A stretch of 64,000 bases of DNA from Pseudomonas parakoreensis (GTDB taxonomy: Bacteria; Pseudomonadota; Gammaproteobacteria; Pseudomonadales; Pseudomonadaceae), in the NCBI RefSeq assembly GCF_021602155.1, contig NZ_BQHY01000011.1:165195-229194 (forward strand), read 5' to 3'. The notes beneath the pieces are model-generated. The model ran no database searches, was not told the DNA's origin, and worked only from the letters and a program-made list of their open reading frames with translations. Below, in pieces: positions 1-9,980 of this stretch. The position numbers and the translations under genes were made by a program. Positions within the stretch are counted from its first letter, which is position 1, and each line of letters starts with the position of its first letter.

Positions 1-208
1 GCCACTTCGGCACGTCCAAGAGGCTGACCGCCTGCGCCGGCTCAAAAAACAGAATCAACAATCCGGTGGTCACAGCCCCAACGACAAACGTCAGCAGACT
101 ACTGCGCAACACCCCGACGGTCTCGCCCAAGCGCCCATTGATCGCCGCCTGCACACTCAACACCGCACCAGCCAACACCACCACTGCCAACAAAATAACC
201 AGACTCAT
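1..208 (-). CDS. DMT-family (DUF606/YdcZ-like) inner-membrane permease, 3' part cut by window edge
   Basis: Only the N-terminal 69 or so residues are present; the gene runs off the left edge. It begins MSLVILLAVVVLAGAVLSVQ and shows two hydrophobic helices with a small loop containing AAINGRLGE. That pattern is typical of the small DUF606/YdcZ half-transporters of the drug/metabolite transporter superfamily. The ATG lies 4 bases after the stop of the next gene (213-698), so the two are co-transcribed and may form a paired transporter. Substrate unknown. Confidence 0.7.
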   Translation of the reverse strand, partial: MSLVILLAVVVLAGAVLSVQAAINGRLGETVGVLRSSLLTFVVGAVTTGLLILFFEPAQAVSLLDVPKW

Positions 209-212
209 CTCT

Positions 213-698
213 TCAACCCCGCGCAATCAGAACCAATGCCACCACAATCAACACCAACGCCAGCCAGCGCTCGGCATTGACCTTCTTGCGCGTCGCGCCG
301 AACCAGCCGAAATGGTCGATCAGTACGCTCTTGCCGACCTGCCCCGAGAGAATCGCGATCATCGTCATCGCAATCCCGATATGCGGCGTCGCCAGGGTCA
401 GCACCACCACGTACATCGGCCCCAGAAATCCTCCGATCAACTGCCAGCGCGGCAGCTCGGTCAGCGCCGGGCCCTTTTGCGGCCCTGCGAACAACAGCAG
501 CAAAAACAGAATCGCCGAACCCACACCGAAGATGCTCAAGGTCGCCCACAGATGCCCGACTTGCTCCCCCAAAGGCCCAAGCAATCCGGCCTCCACCGAC
601 AGGCCCATGCCGGCCAGAATCACCAGCGGCAGCAACAACAGGCGCAACCACGACCGGGTAGCCGGTGCCGCCCCACTTACTTCATCCAGCGTTTGCAT
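213..698 (-). CDS. DMT-family (DUF606/YdcZ-like) permease
   Basis: A 161-residue protein with about four to five membrane helices. After a short cytoplasmic start (MQTLDEVSG) come a helix around residues 15-35, then GLLGPLGEQVGHLW, and a conserved GGFLGPMYV stretch followed by PHIGIAMTM, a hallmark of DUF606 proteins. The open frame extends far upstream, but family length and the divergent LysR gene at 813 support the start at 698. It is the first gene of an operon with the partial permease at 1-208. The substrate is not evident. The divergent LysR regulator is the obvious candidate controller (inference). Confidence 0.8.
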   Translation of the reverse strand: MQTLDEVSGAAPATRSWLRLLLLPLVILAGMGLSVEAGLLGPLGEQVGHLWATLSIFGVGSAILFLLLLFAGPQKGPALTELPRWQLIGGFLGPMYVVVLTLATPHIGIAMTMIAILSGQVGKSVLIDHFGWFGATRKKVNAERWLALVLIVVALVLIARG

Positions 699-812
699 AT
701 TCAAATTCCCCTGCAAGTAAACGATGGCGCGGATTATCGGCTGGCGCCGCTGTGCGATAAATGGGAGCATCCAGACAACACTTTTGCGCAACTCGCACAA
801 CAGGACAGATTC

Positions 813-1748
813 ATGCACGGGCTGAACGAACTGGGGTTCAAGACGTTGAGGCTGTTTGTGGCGGTACTCGACCACGGCAGTTTCTCTGAGGTCGCCCGTC
901 GCGAGGGCGTGGCGCCCTCTTCGATCTCGCGGCAGATCCAGTTGATGGAGCAGGCGCTGAACCAGCAATTGCTCTACCGCCACACCCGTGCCGTGACGCC
1001 GACCGAGGCCGGGCGCATGCTCGGTCACCATGCGCGGCTGGTGCTGGTGCAACTGGAAGAAGCCGAACAGGCGCTGCAGGAACAGCAAAGCGAACCCACC
1101 GGGCTGGTGCGCATCAATGCGCCGGTGGTGTTCGGCCAGCGTCACTTGACGCCGTGGCTGGGGAAATTGTGCGCGCGCTATCCGAAGCTGCAACTGGACA
1201 TCCAGCAAACCGACCATTACGTCGACCCGCTGCAGGAAGGTGCCGACCTGCTGTTTCGCATCGGCCCGCTGCACGATTCAAGCATGCAGGCGCGGATTCT
1301 GGCACCGCACAGTTTTCAGGTCGCCGCCAGTCCGGCCTATCTGCAGCGCCACGGCACCCCGCAACACCCGGAAGATCTGGCGCAGCACCAGTGTCTTGCC
1401 TACAAAGGCGCAACCGGTCAGCAGCGCTGGTTCTTTCGTCAAGGTCAGGGCGACTGGACGCCGTACTCGGTCAAAGGCCCGATCACCGGCAACCACGCCG
1501 ACACTCTCACCCAGGCCGCCGAACAAGGCCTGGGCCTGGTGATGTTTCCGTCATGGCTGATTGGTGAGGCGGTGCGTGAAGGCACGCTGGTGCCGGTGTT
1601 GCGCGAATATCAGGTGTCCAACAGTCTGGAGCCGCAGCAGATTGCGGTGCTGTGGCCGGGTAGCCGAAGGTTGTCGGTGAAGGTGCGGACGGTGATTGAT
1701 TTCTTTGTCGAGTGCTTTGGTGAAGTGCCGTACTGGGACAGACCTTGA
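813..1748 (+). CDS. LysR-family transcriptional regulator
   Basis: 311 residues, the standard LTTR length. The N-terminal winged helix-turn-helix is at about residues 6-65, with FVAVLDHGSFSEVARRE and SSISRQIQLMEQAL as the recognition region. A LysR substrate-binding domain (about 90-300) follows. The sequence belongs to the CrgA/AaeR-like class (LVRINAPVVFGQRHLTPWL). The ATG at 813 is preceded by an AGGA ribosome site; a longer open frame upstream has no such support and covers the divergent permease gene. Transcribed away from the DMT operon across a 114-base gap, so it probably controls that operon and itself. The effector is unknown. Confidence 0.88.
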   Translation: MHGLNELGFKTLRLFVAVLDHGSFSEVARREGVAPSSISRQIQLMEQALNQQLLYRHTRAVTPTEAGRMLGHHARLVLVQLEEAEQALQEQQSEPTGLVRINAPVVFGQRHLTPWLGKLCARYPKLQLDIQQTDHYVDPLQEGADLLFRIGPLHDSSMQARILAPHSFQVAASPAYLQRHGTPQHPEDLAQHQCLAYKGATGQQRWFFRQGQGDWTPYSVKGPITGNHADTLTQAAEQGLGLVMFPSWLIGEAVREGTLVPVLREYQVSNSLEPQQIAVLWPGSRRLSVKVRTVIDFFVECFGEVPYWDRP

Positions 1749-1769
1749 TAGATCAATTGTCACAGTCTC

Positions 1770-1860
1770 TGTGGGAGCTGGCTTGCCAGCGATGAGGCCG
1801 GCACATCCGACATTGATGTCGACTGACAGGACGCCATCGCTGGCAAGCCAGCTCCCACAG
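1770..1860. repeat. REPIN (inverted pair of REPs, GTGGGAGCTGGC type)
   Basis: Two inverted copies of the TGTGGGAGCTGGCTTGCCAG repeat separated by about 40 bases. It lies between the 3' ends of the LysR gene and the chemoreceptor, where it may also act as a bidirectional terminator or mRNA stabiliser. Confidence 0.9.
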
Positions 1861-1886
1861 GATTTTGAGTCGAACTCTCGATTGCG

Positions 1887-3569
1887 TCAGATGCGGAACT
1901 GGCCCACCAGCTTGCCCAACCGCTGCCCCAGCTCCGCCAGACTGCGCGAAGTCTGCGCGCCCAACTGGGTCTCATCCGCCACGCTGTCCACCGCCACGGC
2001 GATCTGATGCACGCTGCGGTTGATCTCTTCGGCCACCGCCGTCTGCTCTTCCGCCGCACTGGCGATCTGCGCGTTCATCGAATTGATGGTCGCAATCAGC
2101 TCGGCCATCGCATCCAGCGACGCGCCAGCCTGATTGGCTTGCGCCGAGGTGCCATCGCCCGCCTCGCTGGAGCGGCGCATCGCCTCGACCGCCGACTGCG
2201 TGCCCGCCTGCAAACGATCGATCATGCCCTGAATTTCCTGGGTGCTGATCTGCGTGCGGCTGGCCAATGCCCGCACTTCGTCCGCCACCACCGCAAAGCC
2301 ACGCCCGGCCTCCCCGGCCCGCGCTGCCTCAATTGCCGCGTTCAGTGCCAGCAGGTTGGTCTGTTCGGCAATCGAGCGGATTACTCCGAGCACGCCTACA
2401 ATCGACGACACGTCTTGCTGCAGGCTGTCGAGCGATACGCCGCTGCTGCGAATGTCATCCACCAGCGCATGAATCTGTTTGATGCTGCCAGCCACCACGC
2501 GCTTGGCGCTCTGGCCCTCCTCGTCGGTCTGCTGCGCGGCCACCGCGGCGTTCTGCGCGCTTTTGGCGACTTCCTGGGCGGCGGCGGACATTTCGTTGAT
2601 CGCCGTGGCAACCTGATCGGTCTCGTGACGCTGACGCTCCATCGCCTGATCGGAACGCTGGGCCTGATCCGACACTTGGGTCACCAGGCCGGTCAGTTGC
2701 GTGGTCATCTCGGTGATCTGTCGCACCAGGCCGTGGATCTTGTCGACGAAGCGGTTGAACGAGCCGGCCAGTTCGCCGAGTTCATCCTGGCTGCTGATGT
2801 TCAGCCGGCGGGTCAGATCGCCCTCGCCTGCGGCGATGTCGTCGAGGTTGGCTTTCATCAGGTTCAGCGGCCGCAAAATGGTGTTGGCCAACAGCATGCC
2901 CGCTGCGGCGATCACCAACAGCACCAGCACGGCCACGCCGACGATGCTGAGAATCACGCCTTGCATACGCTCCTGCACTTGCGCCTCGACCACCGCCACT
3001 TGCGCTTCAATGCCGTCGAGGTTGACCGACGTGCCCACCGCCATGTCCCACTTTGCCAGGTATTCGGTGTAGCCGAGTTTCGGCACCAGCACGTTGGCAT
3101 TACCCGGCAGTGGCGAGCTGTATTGCAGATAGTGGGTGCCGTCCTTGGCTACGCTCACCAGGCCGCGATTGACGTAAACCCCGTTGGGGTCGCGGTTGTC
3201 CTTGAAGCTTTTGCCCACACCTTCCGGGTCATTGGCCTTGAACAGGCGCACGGTTTCGGAGTCGTAGCCGAAGAAATAGCCGTCCTTGCCGTAGCGGATG
3301 CCCGATAGCAATTTGATCGCCTGCGCCCGCGCCGCGTTGTCACCGGGGGCGGCCGCGTCGTACAGCGGTTTGATCGTGGTCATCGCCACGGCAACGTAAC
3401 TTTGCAGCGTGGCCTTGGCGTCGGCGAGCAGGCGTTCGCGGGTCTGTTCGACCTCGGTGTGCGCCTGCTGCTGGAGGATGAACAGCGTGGTCAGACTGAT
3501 GACCAGCGCAAAGAGCAGCACCGGCAGGACGGCAAGGGACAGGACTTTAGCCTTGAGACTCAAGCGCAT
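1887..3569 (-). CDS. ctpM: Methyl-accepting chemotaxis protein, CtpM-like (malate-type sCache receptor)
   Basis: 560-residue transmembrane chemoreceptor. TM1 is at about residues 10-32. A periplasmic single-Cache domain (35-190) carries the family stretch [12 protein letters not shown]2 is at about 205-228, then HAMP (230-285, with GEGDLTRRL) and a cytoplasmic signalling domain with the conserved hairpin around [20 protein letters not shown]. No C-terminal CheR-binding pentapeptide is seen. Length, Cache type and position (next to an antiporter, a TlpQ-like receptor and bqsRS) match PAO1 PA2652, described as the malate receptor CtpM; the ligand here is inferred. A FliA-type promoter lies 45-71 bases upstream of the ATG. 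Confidence 0.82.
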   Translation of the reverse strand: MRLSLKAKVLSLAVLPVLLFALVISLTTLFILQQQAHTEVEQTRERLLADAKATLQSYVAVAMTTIKPLYDAAAPGDNAARAQAIKLLSGIRYGKDGYFFGYDSETVRLFKANDPEGVGKSFKDNRDPNGVYVNRGLVSVAKDGTHYLQYSSPLPGNANVLVPKLGYTEYLAKWDMAVGTSVNLDGIEAQVAVVEAQVQERMQGVILSIVGVAVLVLLVIAAAGMLLANTILRPLNLMKANLDDIAAGEGDLTRRLNISSQDELGELAGSFNRFVDKIHGLVRQITEMTTQLTGLVTQVSDQAQRSDQAMERQRHETDQVATAINEMSAAAQEVAKSAQNAAVAAQQTDEEGQSAKRVVAGSIKQIHALVDDIRSSGVSLDSLQQDVSSIVGVLGVIRSIAEQTNLLALNAAIEAARAGEAGRGFAVVADEVRALASRTQISTQEIQGMIDRLQAGTQSAVEAMRRSSEAGDGTSAQANQAGASLDAMAELIATINSMNAQIASAAEEQTAVAEEINRSVHQIAVAVDSVADETQLGAQTSRSLAELGQRLGKLVGQFRI

Positions 3570-3613
3570 TGGGGGGGCTCACTCTTTTGGTTTTATTGGC
3601 GTGGTTAAAGGCG

Positions 3614-3640
3614 TTAACGGCACGCGCGAGCAAAAGTTGA
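3614..3640 (-). promoter_or_regulatory. FliA (sigma-28) promoter of the ctpM-like gene
   Basis: On the minus strand, TCAACTTT (3640-3633), an 11-base spacer and GCCGTTAA (3621-3614) match the flagellar sigma consensus TCAAGTTT-N11/12-GCCGATAA at 7 of 8 positions in each half. The implied transcript start is about 35 bases before the ATG. It fits a chemoreceptor expressed with the flagellar regulon. Confidence 0.72.
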
Positions 3641-3644
3641 ACCC

Positions 3645-3720
3645 AAAAAAAGATCGCAGCCTTCGGCAGCTCCTACAGATATTGATGTAGGAGCTGCCGA
3701 AGGCTGCGATCTTTTGATCT
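3645..3720. repeat. REP pair in reversed (head-to-head) order, GTAGGAGCTGCCG type
   Basis: AGATCGCAGCC...CTCCTACA, an 8-base spacer, then TGTAGGAG...GGCTGCGATCT. The two REPs face the opposite way from most pairs in this window, and the spacer is unusually short. It sits between the antiporter gene's 3' end and the FliA promoter of ctpM, so it may terminate read-through. Confidence 0.88.
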
Positions 3721-3731
3721 TCAGCTTTTAA

Positions 3732-5048
3732 TCAGAGGACCATCGCCGCCACCCAGCCGAACGCCAGCAGCGGCAGGTTGTAGTGCAGGAAGGTCGGGAC
3801 CACGGTGTCCCAGATGTGGTGATGCTGACCGTCGATGTTCAGGCCGGAAGTCGGGCCCAGCGTCGAGTCCGAGGCGGGCGAACCGGCGTCACCCAGGGCT
3901 CCGGCGGTGCCGACGATGCAGACAATCGCCAGCGGGCTGAAACCCAGTTGCACGCACAGCGGCACGAAAATCGCCGCCAGAATCGGCACGGTGGAGAACG
4001 ACGAACCGATGCCCATGGTCACCAGCAGCCCCACCAGCAACATCAACAGCGCGCCGATGCCCTTGCTGTGATTGATCCACGACGCCGACGATTCGACCAG
4101 GGTCTGCACTTGCCCGGTAGCCTTCATCACTTCGGCGAACCCGGACGCGGCAATCATGATGAAACCGATCATCGCCATCATCTTCATGCCTTCGGTGAAC
4201 AGGTCATCGGTCTCACGCCACTTGACGATGCCGGACACCGAGAAAATCAGGAAACCGACCAGCGCCCCGATAATCATCGAGTCCAACAGCAGTTGCACAA
4301 TGAACGCCGCCGCAATCGCCACACCGGCGATCATCAGGCTCAGCGGGTTGTACTGCACGGCCACTTGCTCGACCTGCTCGATTTTCTGCAGATCATAGAC
4401 GCGCTTCTTGCGGTAGCTGATGAACGCCATGGCCAGGCCGAACAGCATGCCCAGCGCCGGAATGCCCATGGCGTGGGTGACGTTGATGCCACTGATGTCG
4501 ACGCCGCTGCGCGCGACGTTGGCCAGCAGGATTTCATTGAGGAAGATGTTGCCGAAGCCCACCGGCAGGAACATGTACGGAGTGATCAGGCCAAACGTCA
4601 TGACGCAGGCGATCAACCGGCGATCGAGTTGCAGCTTGGTCAACACATATAACAGTGGCGGCACCAGCAGCGGAATGAACGCAATGTGGATCGGCAGAAT
4701 GTTCTGCGAGGCAATCGCCACCACCCAGAGCAGGCCGATCAGCAGCCATTTGACGCTGCCGCCCCCGGTCGCGTGTTGCCGATCGACCATCGCCAGCGCC
4801 TTGTCGGCCAGCGCATGGGCCAGGCCGGACTTGGCAATCGCCACGGCGAACGCACCCAGCAATGCGTAGGACAAGGCCACGGTTGCGCCGCCACCCAGAC
4901 CGCTGTTGAACGCCTTGAGCGTGGCATCGATGCCCAAACCACCGGTCAGGCCACCGACCAGCGCACCGACGATCAGGGCGATCACCACGTGCACACGGGA
5001 CAGGCTGAGGATCAGCATGATGCCGACCGCAGCAATCACTGCATTCAT
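3732..5048 (-). CDS. Na+/H+ antiporter-family (NhaC-like) transporter
   Basis: 438 residues with about 11-12 membrane helices spread over the whole length. Features of the Na_H_antiport_2/NhaC group include [20 protein letters not shown] near the N-terminus, a re-entrant region around [16 protein letters not shown], and the C-terminal [20 protein letters not shown] signature. The position matches PA2653 between the two chemoreceptors. Homologues are sometimes annotated as amino-acid (histidine) permeases, so the true substrate could be an organic acid or amino acid. Being flanked by receptors for small metabolites favours nutrient uptake (inference). Confidence 0.8.
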   Translation of the reverse strand: MNAVIAAVGIMLILSLSRVHVVIALIVGALVGGLTGGLGIDATLKAFNSGLGGGATVALSYALLGAFAVAIAKSGLAHALADKALAMVDRQHATGGGSVKWLLIGLLWVVAIASQNILPIHIAFIPLLVPPLLYVLTKLQLDRRLIACVMTFGLITPYMFLPVGFGNIFLNEILLANVARSGVDISGINVTHAMGIPALGMLFGLAMAFISYRKKRVYDLQKIEQVEQVAVQYNPLSLMIAGVAIAAAFIVQLLLDSMIIGALVGFLIFSVSGIVKWRETDDLFTEGMKMMAMIGFIMIAASGFAEVMKATGQVQTLVESSASWINHSKGIGALLMLLVGLLVTMGIGSSFSTVPILAAIFVPLCVQLGFSPLAIVCIVGTAGALGDAGSPASDSTLGPTSGLNIDGQHHHIWDTVVPTFLHYNLPLLAFGWVAAMVL

Positions 5049-5216
5049 TTCACTACCTCAAAAACACGGCGATGACATCATCACCGCCAGACAGGATGAG
5101 TCCGCCAACGGTTAACCGGCGGATTGGCAAAGAGGGTCTTATTAGAAGGGCGCGCACTGTGCCGCAGAGTGGCGATGGTGTCAAAGCAACCGAATGCAAC
5201 AACCGATGAACCACCC

Positions 5217-5302
5217 TGTAGGAGCTGCCGAAGGCTGCGATCTTTTGATCTTGTTTTTAAAAATCAAAATCAAAAGATCGCAGCCTTCGGCAGCTCCTAC
5301 AG
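5217..5302. repeat. REPIN, GTAGGAGCTGCCG type
   Basis: TGTAGGAGCTGCCGAAGGCT followed by its inverted copy about 40 bases later; an AT-rich centre (CTTGTTTTTAAAAATC) separates the arms. Confidence 0.92.
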
Positions 5303-5346
5303 GGGATTGGTTGCATGCGGCAATCGGTCATATTGCGCTTGAACAA

Positions 5347-5373
5347 TAAAGAAAGCCGAAACGCGGCCGTTAC
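5347..5373 (+). promoter_or_regulatory. Candidate FliA (sigma-28) promoter of the TlpQ-like gene
   Basis: TAAAGAAA, exactly 11 bases, then GCCGTTAC. The -10 half keeps GCCG and TA of GCCGATAA; the -35 half keeps the core AAG. The predicted start is about 33 bases before the ATG at 5414. This geometry is nearly the same as at the ctpM-like gene. Confidence 0.55.
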
Positions 5374-5413
5374 AGTGCAAAGTCTCAGATATTTATCGAA
5401 TAAGGACGTCTCC

Positions 5414-7561
5414 ATGTCGCTCAGACAACTTTCCATTCAATGGAAAATCACCCTGCTCGCCGGCCTGTGCCTGGCGGGCATCGTGACCCTGCTGGTGGGT
5501 CTTTCGCTGTACCGCATGGAGCACAGCTCCGAGCTGGTGAAGGCTTCGAGCATGGAGATGCTGACCGAGTCGGCCCAGGCGCGCATTGAATCGCAAGGCG
5601 AAGTGCAGGCTGCCGGGATTCGCCAGCAGTTCATGGACGCCTATCAATATGGCCACGGTTTTTCGCGGCAGGTGCTGTTCCTGCGCGAGCAGGCCGAGAA
5701 GCGCTTCCTCGATGCTTTTGACCTGCGCGAAGACATGACCCGTCAGGTCAAGTCCGCGCTGCAGGCCAACCCGGAGCTGCTCGGTCTGTCGCTGGTGTTC
5801 GAAGCCAACGCCTTGGATGGCAAGGATGAACTGTTCGCCGGTCAGGCCGAGCTGGGCAGCAATGACAAGGGCCGCTTCGCCCTCTACTGGTCGCAGCCGA
5901 CTCCCGGCAAAGTCACCTCGATGGCCCTGCCGGAAAGCGACATGACCGATACCAGCACAGGCCCCAGCGGTCAGGCGGCCAACGCCTGGTTCACCTGCCC
6001 GCGCACCACGCTCAAACCGTGCGTGATCGAACCGTACTTTTATGTGATCGACGGCCAGAACGTGCTGATGACCAGCATCGTCTTTCCGCTGATGGTCAAC
6101 GGCAAAGTCATCGCCTCGCTGTCGGTGGACATCAATCTCAACAGCCTGCAGGCGATCAGTCAGGGCGCGAGCAAAAAACTCTACGACGGCCAGACCGCCG
6201 TGAGCATCATCAGCCCCACCGGCCTGCTCGCCGGTTACAGCCCGGACGCCAGCAAGCTGAGCAAACGTCTGGATGCCGTGGACACCGTCAGTGGCGCCGA
6301 ACTGCTGCGTCAACTCGGCGCCAGCAGCAGCGTCAGCAGCCTGCACAGCAACGGCCAGTTGAAAGTGCTGTCGCCGTTCCAGCCGATCCCCGGCGGCCCG
6401 TCGTGGGGCGTGTTGCTCGACGTGCCGGAAAAGGTGCTGGTCAGCCGCGCCGAAGCACTCAAGCAGCAACTGGATGCGAGCAACCACTCCGGCACCCTGA
6501 TCGAACTGAGCCTCGGCGTGCTTGCGGCGCTGATCGGCCTGTTGCTGGTGTGGCTGATGGCACGCAGTGTGACCAGACCGATCCTCGGCGTGGCCAACAT
6601 GCTTGAAGACATTGCCAGTGGCGAAGGCGATCTGACCCGCCGCCTGGCCTACGACAAAAAAGATGAACTCGGCCAATTGGCCGGCTGGTTCAACAAATTC
6701 CTCGACAAGTTGCAACCGATCATCGCCGAAGTGAAACGCTCGGTGCAGGACGCGCGCAACACCGCCGACCAGTCCTCGGCCATCGCGACTCAGACCAGCG
6801 CCGGCATGGAGCAGCAATACCGTCAGGTCGATCAGGTCGCCACCGCATCCCACGAAATGAGCGCTACCGCGCAGGATGTAGCGCGCAGTGCTGCGCAAGC
6901 CGCCGAAGCGGCCAAAGACGCCGACCGCGCCACCCGTCAGGGCCTGACCGTGATCGACCGCACCACCGCGAGCATCGACACCCTCGCCGCCGACATGAGC
7001 GCAGCAATGGTGCAGGTCGAAGGCCTGGCCGCCAACAGCGAGAAGATCGGCACCGTGTTGGAGACCATCCGCGCCATCGCCGAACAGACCAACCTGCTGG
7101 CGCTCAACGCGGCAATCGAAGCGGCGCGTGCCGGTGAAGCCGGGCGCGGTTTTGCCGTGGTCGCCGACGAAGTGCGCAACCTCGCCCGCCGCACGCAAGA
7201 GTCGGTGGAAGAAACCCGTCAGGTGATCGAGCAACTGCAGACCGGTACCCAGGATGTGGTCGGTTCGATGGGCAACAGCCATCGTCAGGCGCAGGGCAGT
7301 GTCGAGCAGGTCGGTCAAGCGGTGACCGCACTGCGCCAGATCGGTGATGCGGTGACGGTGATCAGCGACATGAACCTGCAAATCGCCAGCGCGGCGGAAG
7401 AACAGAGCGCGGTGGCCGAGGAGATCAACAACAACGTGGCGACCATTCGCGACGTCACCGAGTCGCTGTCCGGACAGGCCAACGAGTCGGCGCGGGTCAG
7501 CCAGTCGCTGAACAGCCTGGCGAATCAGCAGCAGAGTCTGATGGATCAGTTCCGGGTCTGA
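5414..7561 (+). CDS. tlpQ: Methyl-accepting chemotaxis protein, TlpQ-like (dCache receptor)
   Basis: 715 residues. TM1 is at about 12-32. A large periplasmic double-Cache domain (about 35-385) is followed by TM2 (about 390-412), HAMP (with [25 protein letters not shown]) and the methylation/signalling domain with the hairpin [19 protein letters not shown]. Length and position (two genes from bqsRS, beside the antiporter) match PAO1 PA2654/TlpQ, reported to sense histamine and polyamines; the ligand here is by analogy. Other possibilities are paralogous dCache receptors such as PA0180. The start is the ATG at 5414, preceded by AAGGA; the frame extends upstream without support. Confidence 0.8.
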   Translation: MSLRQLSIQWKITLLAGLCLAGIVTLLVGLSLYRMEHSSELVKASSMEMLTESAQARIESQGEVQAAGIRQQFMDAYQYGHGFSRQVLFLREQAEKRFLDAFDLREDMTRQVKSALQANPELLGLSLVFEANALDGKDELFAGQAELGSNDKGRFALYWSQPTPGKVTSMALPESDMTDTSTGPSGQAANAWFTCPRTTLKPCVIEPYFYVIDGQNVLMTSIVFPLMVNGKVIASLSVDINLNSLQAISQGASKKLYDGQTAVSIISPTGLLAGYSPDASKLSKRLDAVDTVSGAELLRQLGASSSVSSLHSNGQLKVLSPFQPIPGGPSWGVLLDVPEKVLVSRAEALKQQLDASNHSGTLIELSLGVLAALIGLLLVWLMARSVTRPILGVANMLEDIASGEGDLTRRLAYDKKDELGQLAGWFNKFLDKLQPIIAEVKRSVQDARNTADQSSAIATQTSAGMEQQYRQVDQVATASHEMSATAQDVARSAAQAAEAAKDADRATRQGLTVIDRTTASIDTLAADMSAAMVQVEGLAANSEKIGTVLETIRAIAEQTNLLALNAAIEAARAGEAGRGFAVVADEVRNLARRTQESVEETRQVIEQLQTGTQDVVGSMGNSHRQAQGSVEQVGQAVTALRQIGDAVTVISDMNLQIASAAEEQSAVAEEINNNVATIRDVTESLSGQANESARVSQSLNSLANQQQSLMDQFRV

Positions 7562-7577
7562 CTGCATCACCCTCGCC

Positions 7578-7665
7578 TGTAGGAGCTGCCGCAGGCTGCG
7601 ATCTTTTGACTTTGATTTTTTAAAAACCAAGATCAAAAGATCGCAGCCTTCGGCAGCTCCTACAG
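7578..7665. repeat. REPIN, GTAGGAGCTGCCG type
   Basis: Inverted REP pair between the convergent 3' ends of the TlpQ-like gene and bqsS. Potential bidirectional terminator. Confidence 0.92.
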
Positions 7666-7686
7666 GGGGTTTGTGGGGAACCGGGG

Positions 7687-9000
7687 TTAGCGTTTGGGCA
7701 ACTCGATCACCACCTTCAACCCGCCCCACTCGCTCTCGCCCAGCACCAGCAACCCGCCCCACGTCTCGACAATATCCCGGACAATCCCCAGCCCCAGACC
7801 ATGCCCGTCAGTCTGCTCGTCGAGCCGCGTGCCACGGCTGAACACCTGAGTGCGCTGTTCTTCGGGAATCCCCGGGCCATCGTCTTCCACGCTCAGGGCG
7901 AAGCCGTCCGTTCGTTCGATCACGCTCAGGCGCACCTCGGCATCCGCCCATTTGCAGGCGTTGTCCAACAGGTTGCCGAGCAGCTCCAGCAAGTCCTCGC
8001 GATCCCAAGGCAATTGCAGCCCCGGCGGCGCGACGTAGCTCAACGTCAGATGCTCGCCGTGAATCATGTTCAACGTCGCCAGCAGCCCCGGCAGTTCCGC
8101 ATCACAATCAAACAGCGCGCCGGGCAGTGCATCACCGGATAAACGCGCCCGATTGAGTTCACGATTGAGCCGCTGCTGCACTTGCTCCAGTTGCTCCTTG
8201 AGGATCTTGCGCAGCTCCGGATGGGCGTCGAGTTTTTCGTTCGAGGCCAGACTCAGCAGCACCGCCAGCGGGGTCTTCAGCGCATGTCCCAGATTGCCCA
8301 ATGCATTGCGCGAGCGCTTGAGACTGTCTTCGGTGTGCGCCAGCAAATGGTTGATCTGCGCCACCAGCGGCTCGAGCTCGACCGGCACCTGATCGTCCAG
8401 TTGCGAGCGCTGGCCCTGTTGCAACTGGGCGATCTGCTCGCGCGCGCGTTCCAGCGGCTTGAGCGCGCGACGCACCGTCAACCGTTGCAGCAGCAGAATC
8501 AGCAGCAAGCCGGCCAGGCCCAGCCCGAGGCCGATCTGGCGCATGCGCTGGAAACTCTCGCGCACCGGGGTGTAGTCCTGGGCGACGCTGATGGAGATTG
8601 ACTGCCCCAAACGCCGATAATCCGAACGCAACACCAGCAACTGCTGACCGTCCGGCCCCAGTTGCAAATTGCTGTGCAAACCCGGGTGCTCCAGCAGTGG
8701 CAGATCCTGATCCCACAGCGAACGCGAGCGCCAGTGGCTGTCGGCAAAATCGATGCGGAAGTAATGCCCGGAAAACGGTCGCTGATAGGCCGGCGACAGG
8801 TGCCGCTCATCCAGTTGCAAACCTTGTGGGCCACGCACCAGCGCCACCAGCAGGCTTTCGCTGTCGTTGCGCAGGCCGGCTTCGAGATAACGCTGCAAAC
8901 CGACTTCGAACAACCACAGGCTGGTTTGCGCCAGTACCAGGCCGACGATCACCATCACGCTGATCAAACCCAGGCTCAAACGGCGCTGGATCGACCTCAC
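7687..9000 (-). CDS. bqsS: Sensor histidine kinase BqsS (CarS)
   Basis: 437-residue inner-membrane kinase. TM1 is at about 10-30, a periplasmic sensor at 31-150, TM2 at about 155-175, then HAMP, a DHp domain with [12 protein letters not shown] (phospho-His), and HATPase with N-box LLDNACKWA and [12 protein letters not shown]1 BqsS/CarS (PA2656) has been linked to Fe(II) and Ca2+ sensing. The reported Fe(II)-binding RExxE motif corresponds here to residues 44-48, R-N-D-S-E, so the first Glu is Asn. The start codon is GTG overlapping the bqsR stop (GTGA), implying translational coupling. Last gene of the PepSY-PepSY-bqsR-bqsS operon. Confidence 0.85.
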   Translation of the reverse strand: MRSIQRRLSLGLISVMVIVGLVLAQTSLWLFEVGLQRYLEAGLRNDSESLLVALVRGPQGLQLDERHLSPAYQRPFSGHYFRIDFADSHWRSRSLWDQDLPLLEHPGLHSNLQLGPDGQQLLVLRSDYRRLGQSISISVAQDYTPVRESFQRMRQIGLGLGLAGLLLILLLQRLTVRRALKPLERAREQIAQLQQGQRSQLDDQVPVELEPLVAQINHLLAHTEDSLKRSRNALGNLGHALKTPLAVLLSLASNEKLDAHPELRKILKEQLEQVQQRLNRELNRARLSGDALPGALFDCDAELPGLLATLNMIHGEHLTLSYVAPPGLQLPWDREDLLELLGNLLDNACKWADAEVRLSVIERTDGFALSVEDDGPGIPEEQRTQVFSRGTRLDEQTDGHGLGLGIVRDIVETWGGLLVLGESEWGGLKVVIELPKR

Positions 9001-9665
9001 GAAGCCTGCCCGCCGAACAGGTAACCCTGGCCGCGACGGGTTTCGATCACCGATTTGCCGAGCTTGCGCCGCAGGTGGTTGACGTGGACTTCGAGGACGT
9101 TGGAGTCACGCTCGGTCTCGCCGTCGTAGAGGTGCTCGGCGAGGTGGGTTTTCGACAGGATCTGTTCCGGGTGCAGCATGAAATAACGCAGCAGGCGGAA
9201 TTCGGCGGCGGTCAGCTGAATCTCGCTGCCGTCACGAATCACGCACTGGCGACCTTCGTCCAGATGCAGGCCGGCGGCCTTGAGCGTCGGCTGGTTGGCC
9301 TGGCCCTTGGAGCGGCGCAGCAACGACTGCACGCGCAGGTGCAGCTCTTCAGGGTGAAACGGTTTGGTCAGGTAATCGTCGGCGCCGGCCTTCAGGCCTT
9401 CGATGCGCTCGGCCCAGGAATCGCGGGCGGTAAGGATCAGCACCGGAGTCGACAGGCCACCGGCGCGCCATTGCGCCAGCACCTCCAGCCCGGGAACGCC
9501 AGGCAGACCAAGGTCGAGAATGATCAGGTCATAGGGCTCGCTGCTGCCCTGATACACCGCATCGCGTCCGTCCGCCAGCCAGTCCATCGCGTAGCCTTGG
9601 CGCTGCAGGCCGGCGATCAATTCGTCAGCCAGCGGCACGTGGTCTTCCACCAGAAGCAAACGCAT
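8997..9665 (-). CDS. bqsR: Response regulator BqsR (CarR), OmpR family
   Basis: 222 residues. The receiver domain (1-115) has the acidic pair in VEDH, the phosphoacceptor Asp in [10 protein letters not shown], and Lys in YLTKPF. The winged-helix OmpR DNA-binding domain (about 125-220) contains [14 protein letters not shown] and [10 protein letters not shown]. Partner of BqsS, encoded 3 bases after the second PepSY gene. PAO1 BqsR binds a TTAAG-N6-TTAAG direct repeat; a close match lies upstream of this operon (10342-10357), implying autoregulation with the PepSY genes. Confidence 0.88.
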   Translation of the reverse strand: MRLLLVEDHVPLADELIAGLQRQGYAMDWLADGRDAVYQGSSEPYDLIILDLGLPGVPGLEVLAQWRAGGLSTPVLILTARDSWAERIEGLKAGADDYLTKPFHPEELHLRVQSLLRRSKGQANQPTLKAAGLHLDEGRQCVIRDGSEIQLTAAEFRLLRYFMLHPEQILSKTHLAEHLYDGETERDSNVLEVHVNHLRRKLGKSVIETRRGQGYLFGGQAS

Positions 9666-9668
9666 CGG

Positions 9669-9980
9669 TCAATCTTCCTTGTCTTTAACTAATTCGCCAG
9701 TATCGGCCTTCAGGTGCAGCTCGCGCGCCACGCCCTCGACGGTCAGCAGCTCGACTTCATACACGTAGACGTCGTGCTTTTCCTCCAGCTCGACTTCCAA
9801 AAGTTTCGCGCCGGGGTAGCGATCCAGCGCCTGTTGCAGCACCTGCTCCAGCGGCAGGATCACCCCCTGCTGCCGCAGCCGCAGCGCCTCGTCCTGATCG
9901 AGATCGCGGGCCATCGCCGCCGAGCAAACAATCACAAGCGCCAACGCCGTGCGGCTGGTGGCGCGAACATTAACCTTCAT
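9669..9980 (-). CDS. PepSY-domain periplasmic protein
   Basis: 103 residues. A signal peptide (about 1-26: MKVNVRATSRTALALVIVCSAAMA) precedes one PepSY domain. The body starts RDLDQDEALRLRQQG and ends LKADTGELVKDKED, the usual PepSY pattern. Paralogous to the gene just upstream (matching RDL..DEALRLR motifs), hence a tandem duplication. Start and upstream stop share TAATG (9982-9978), so translation is probably coupled. The order matches the small PepSY genes next to bqsR in PAO1. Probably modulates or responds to divalent or ferrous cations (inference). Confidence 0.85.
   Translation of the reverse strand: MKVNVRATSRTALALVIVCSAAMARDLDQDEALRLRQQGVILPLEQVLQQALDRYPGAKLLEVELEEKHDVYVYEVELLTVEGVARELHLKADTGELVKDKED

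Larger units (their letters stand above)
5049..5413. other. Intergenic region between divergent transporter and TlpQ-like genes
   Basis: 365 bases without a gene. It contains one REPIN (5217-5302) and, just before the chemoreceptor, a sigma-28 type promoter (5347-5373). The part next to the transporter start (5049-5216) shows no clear promoter or operator to me. Confidence 0.7.

Noticed and set aside
5393-7762. 789-residue open frame on the minus strand
   Set aside because: Antisense to the TlpQ-like chemoreceptor; His/Arg/Gln-rich composition typical of shadow frames in GC-rich DNA.
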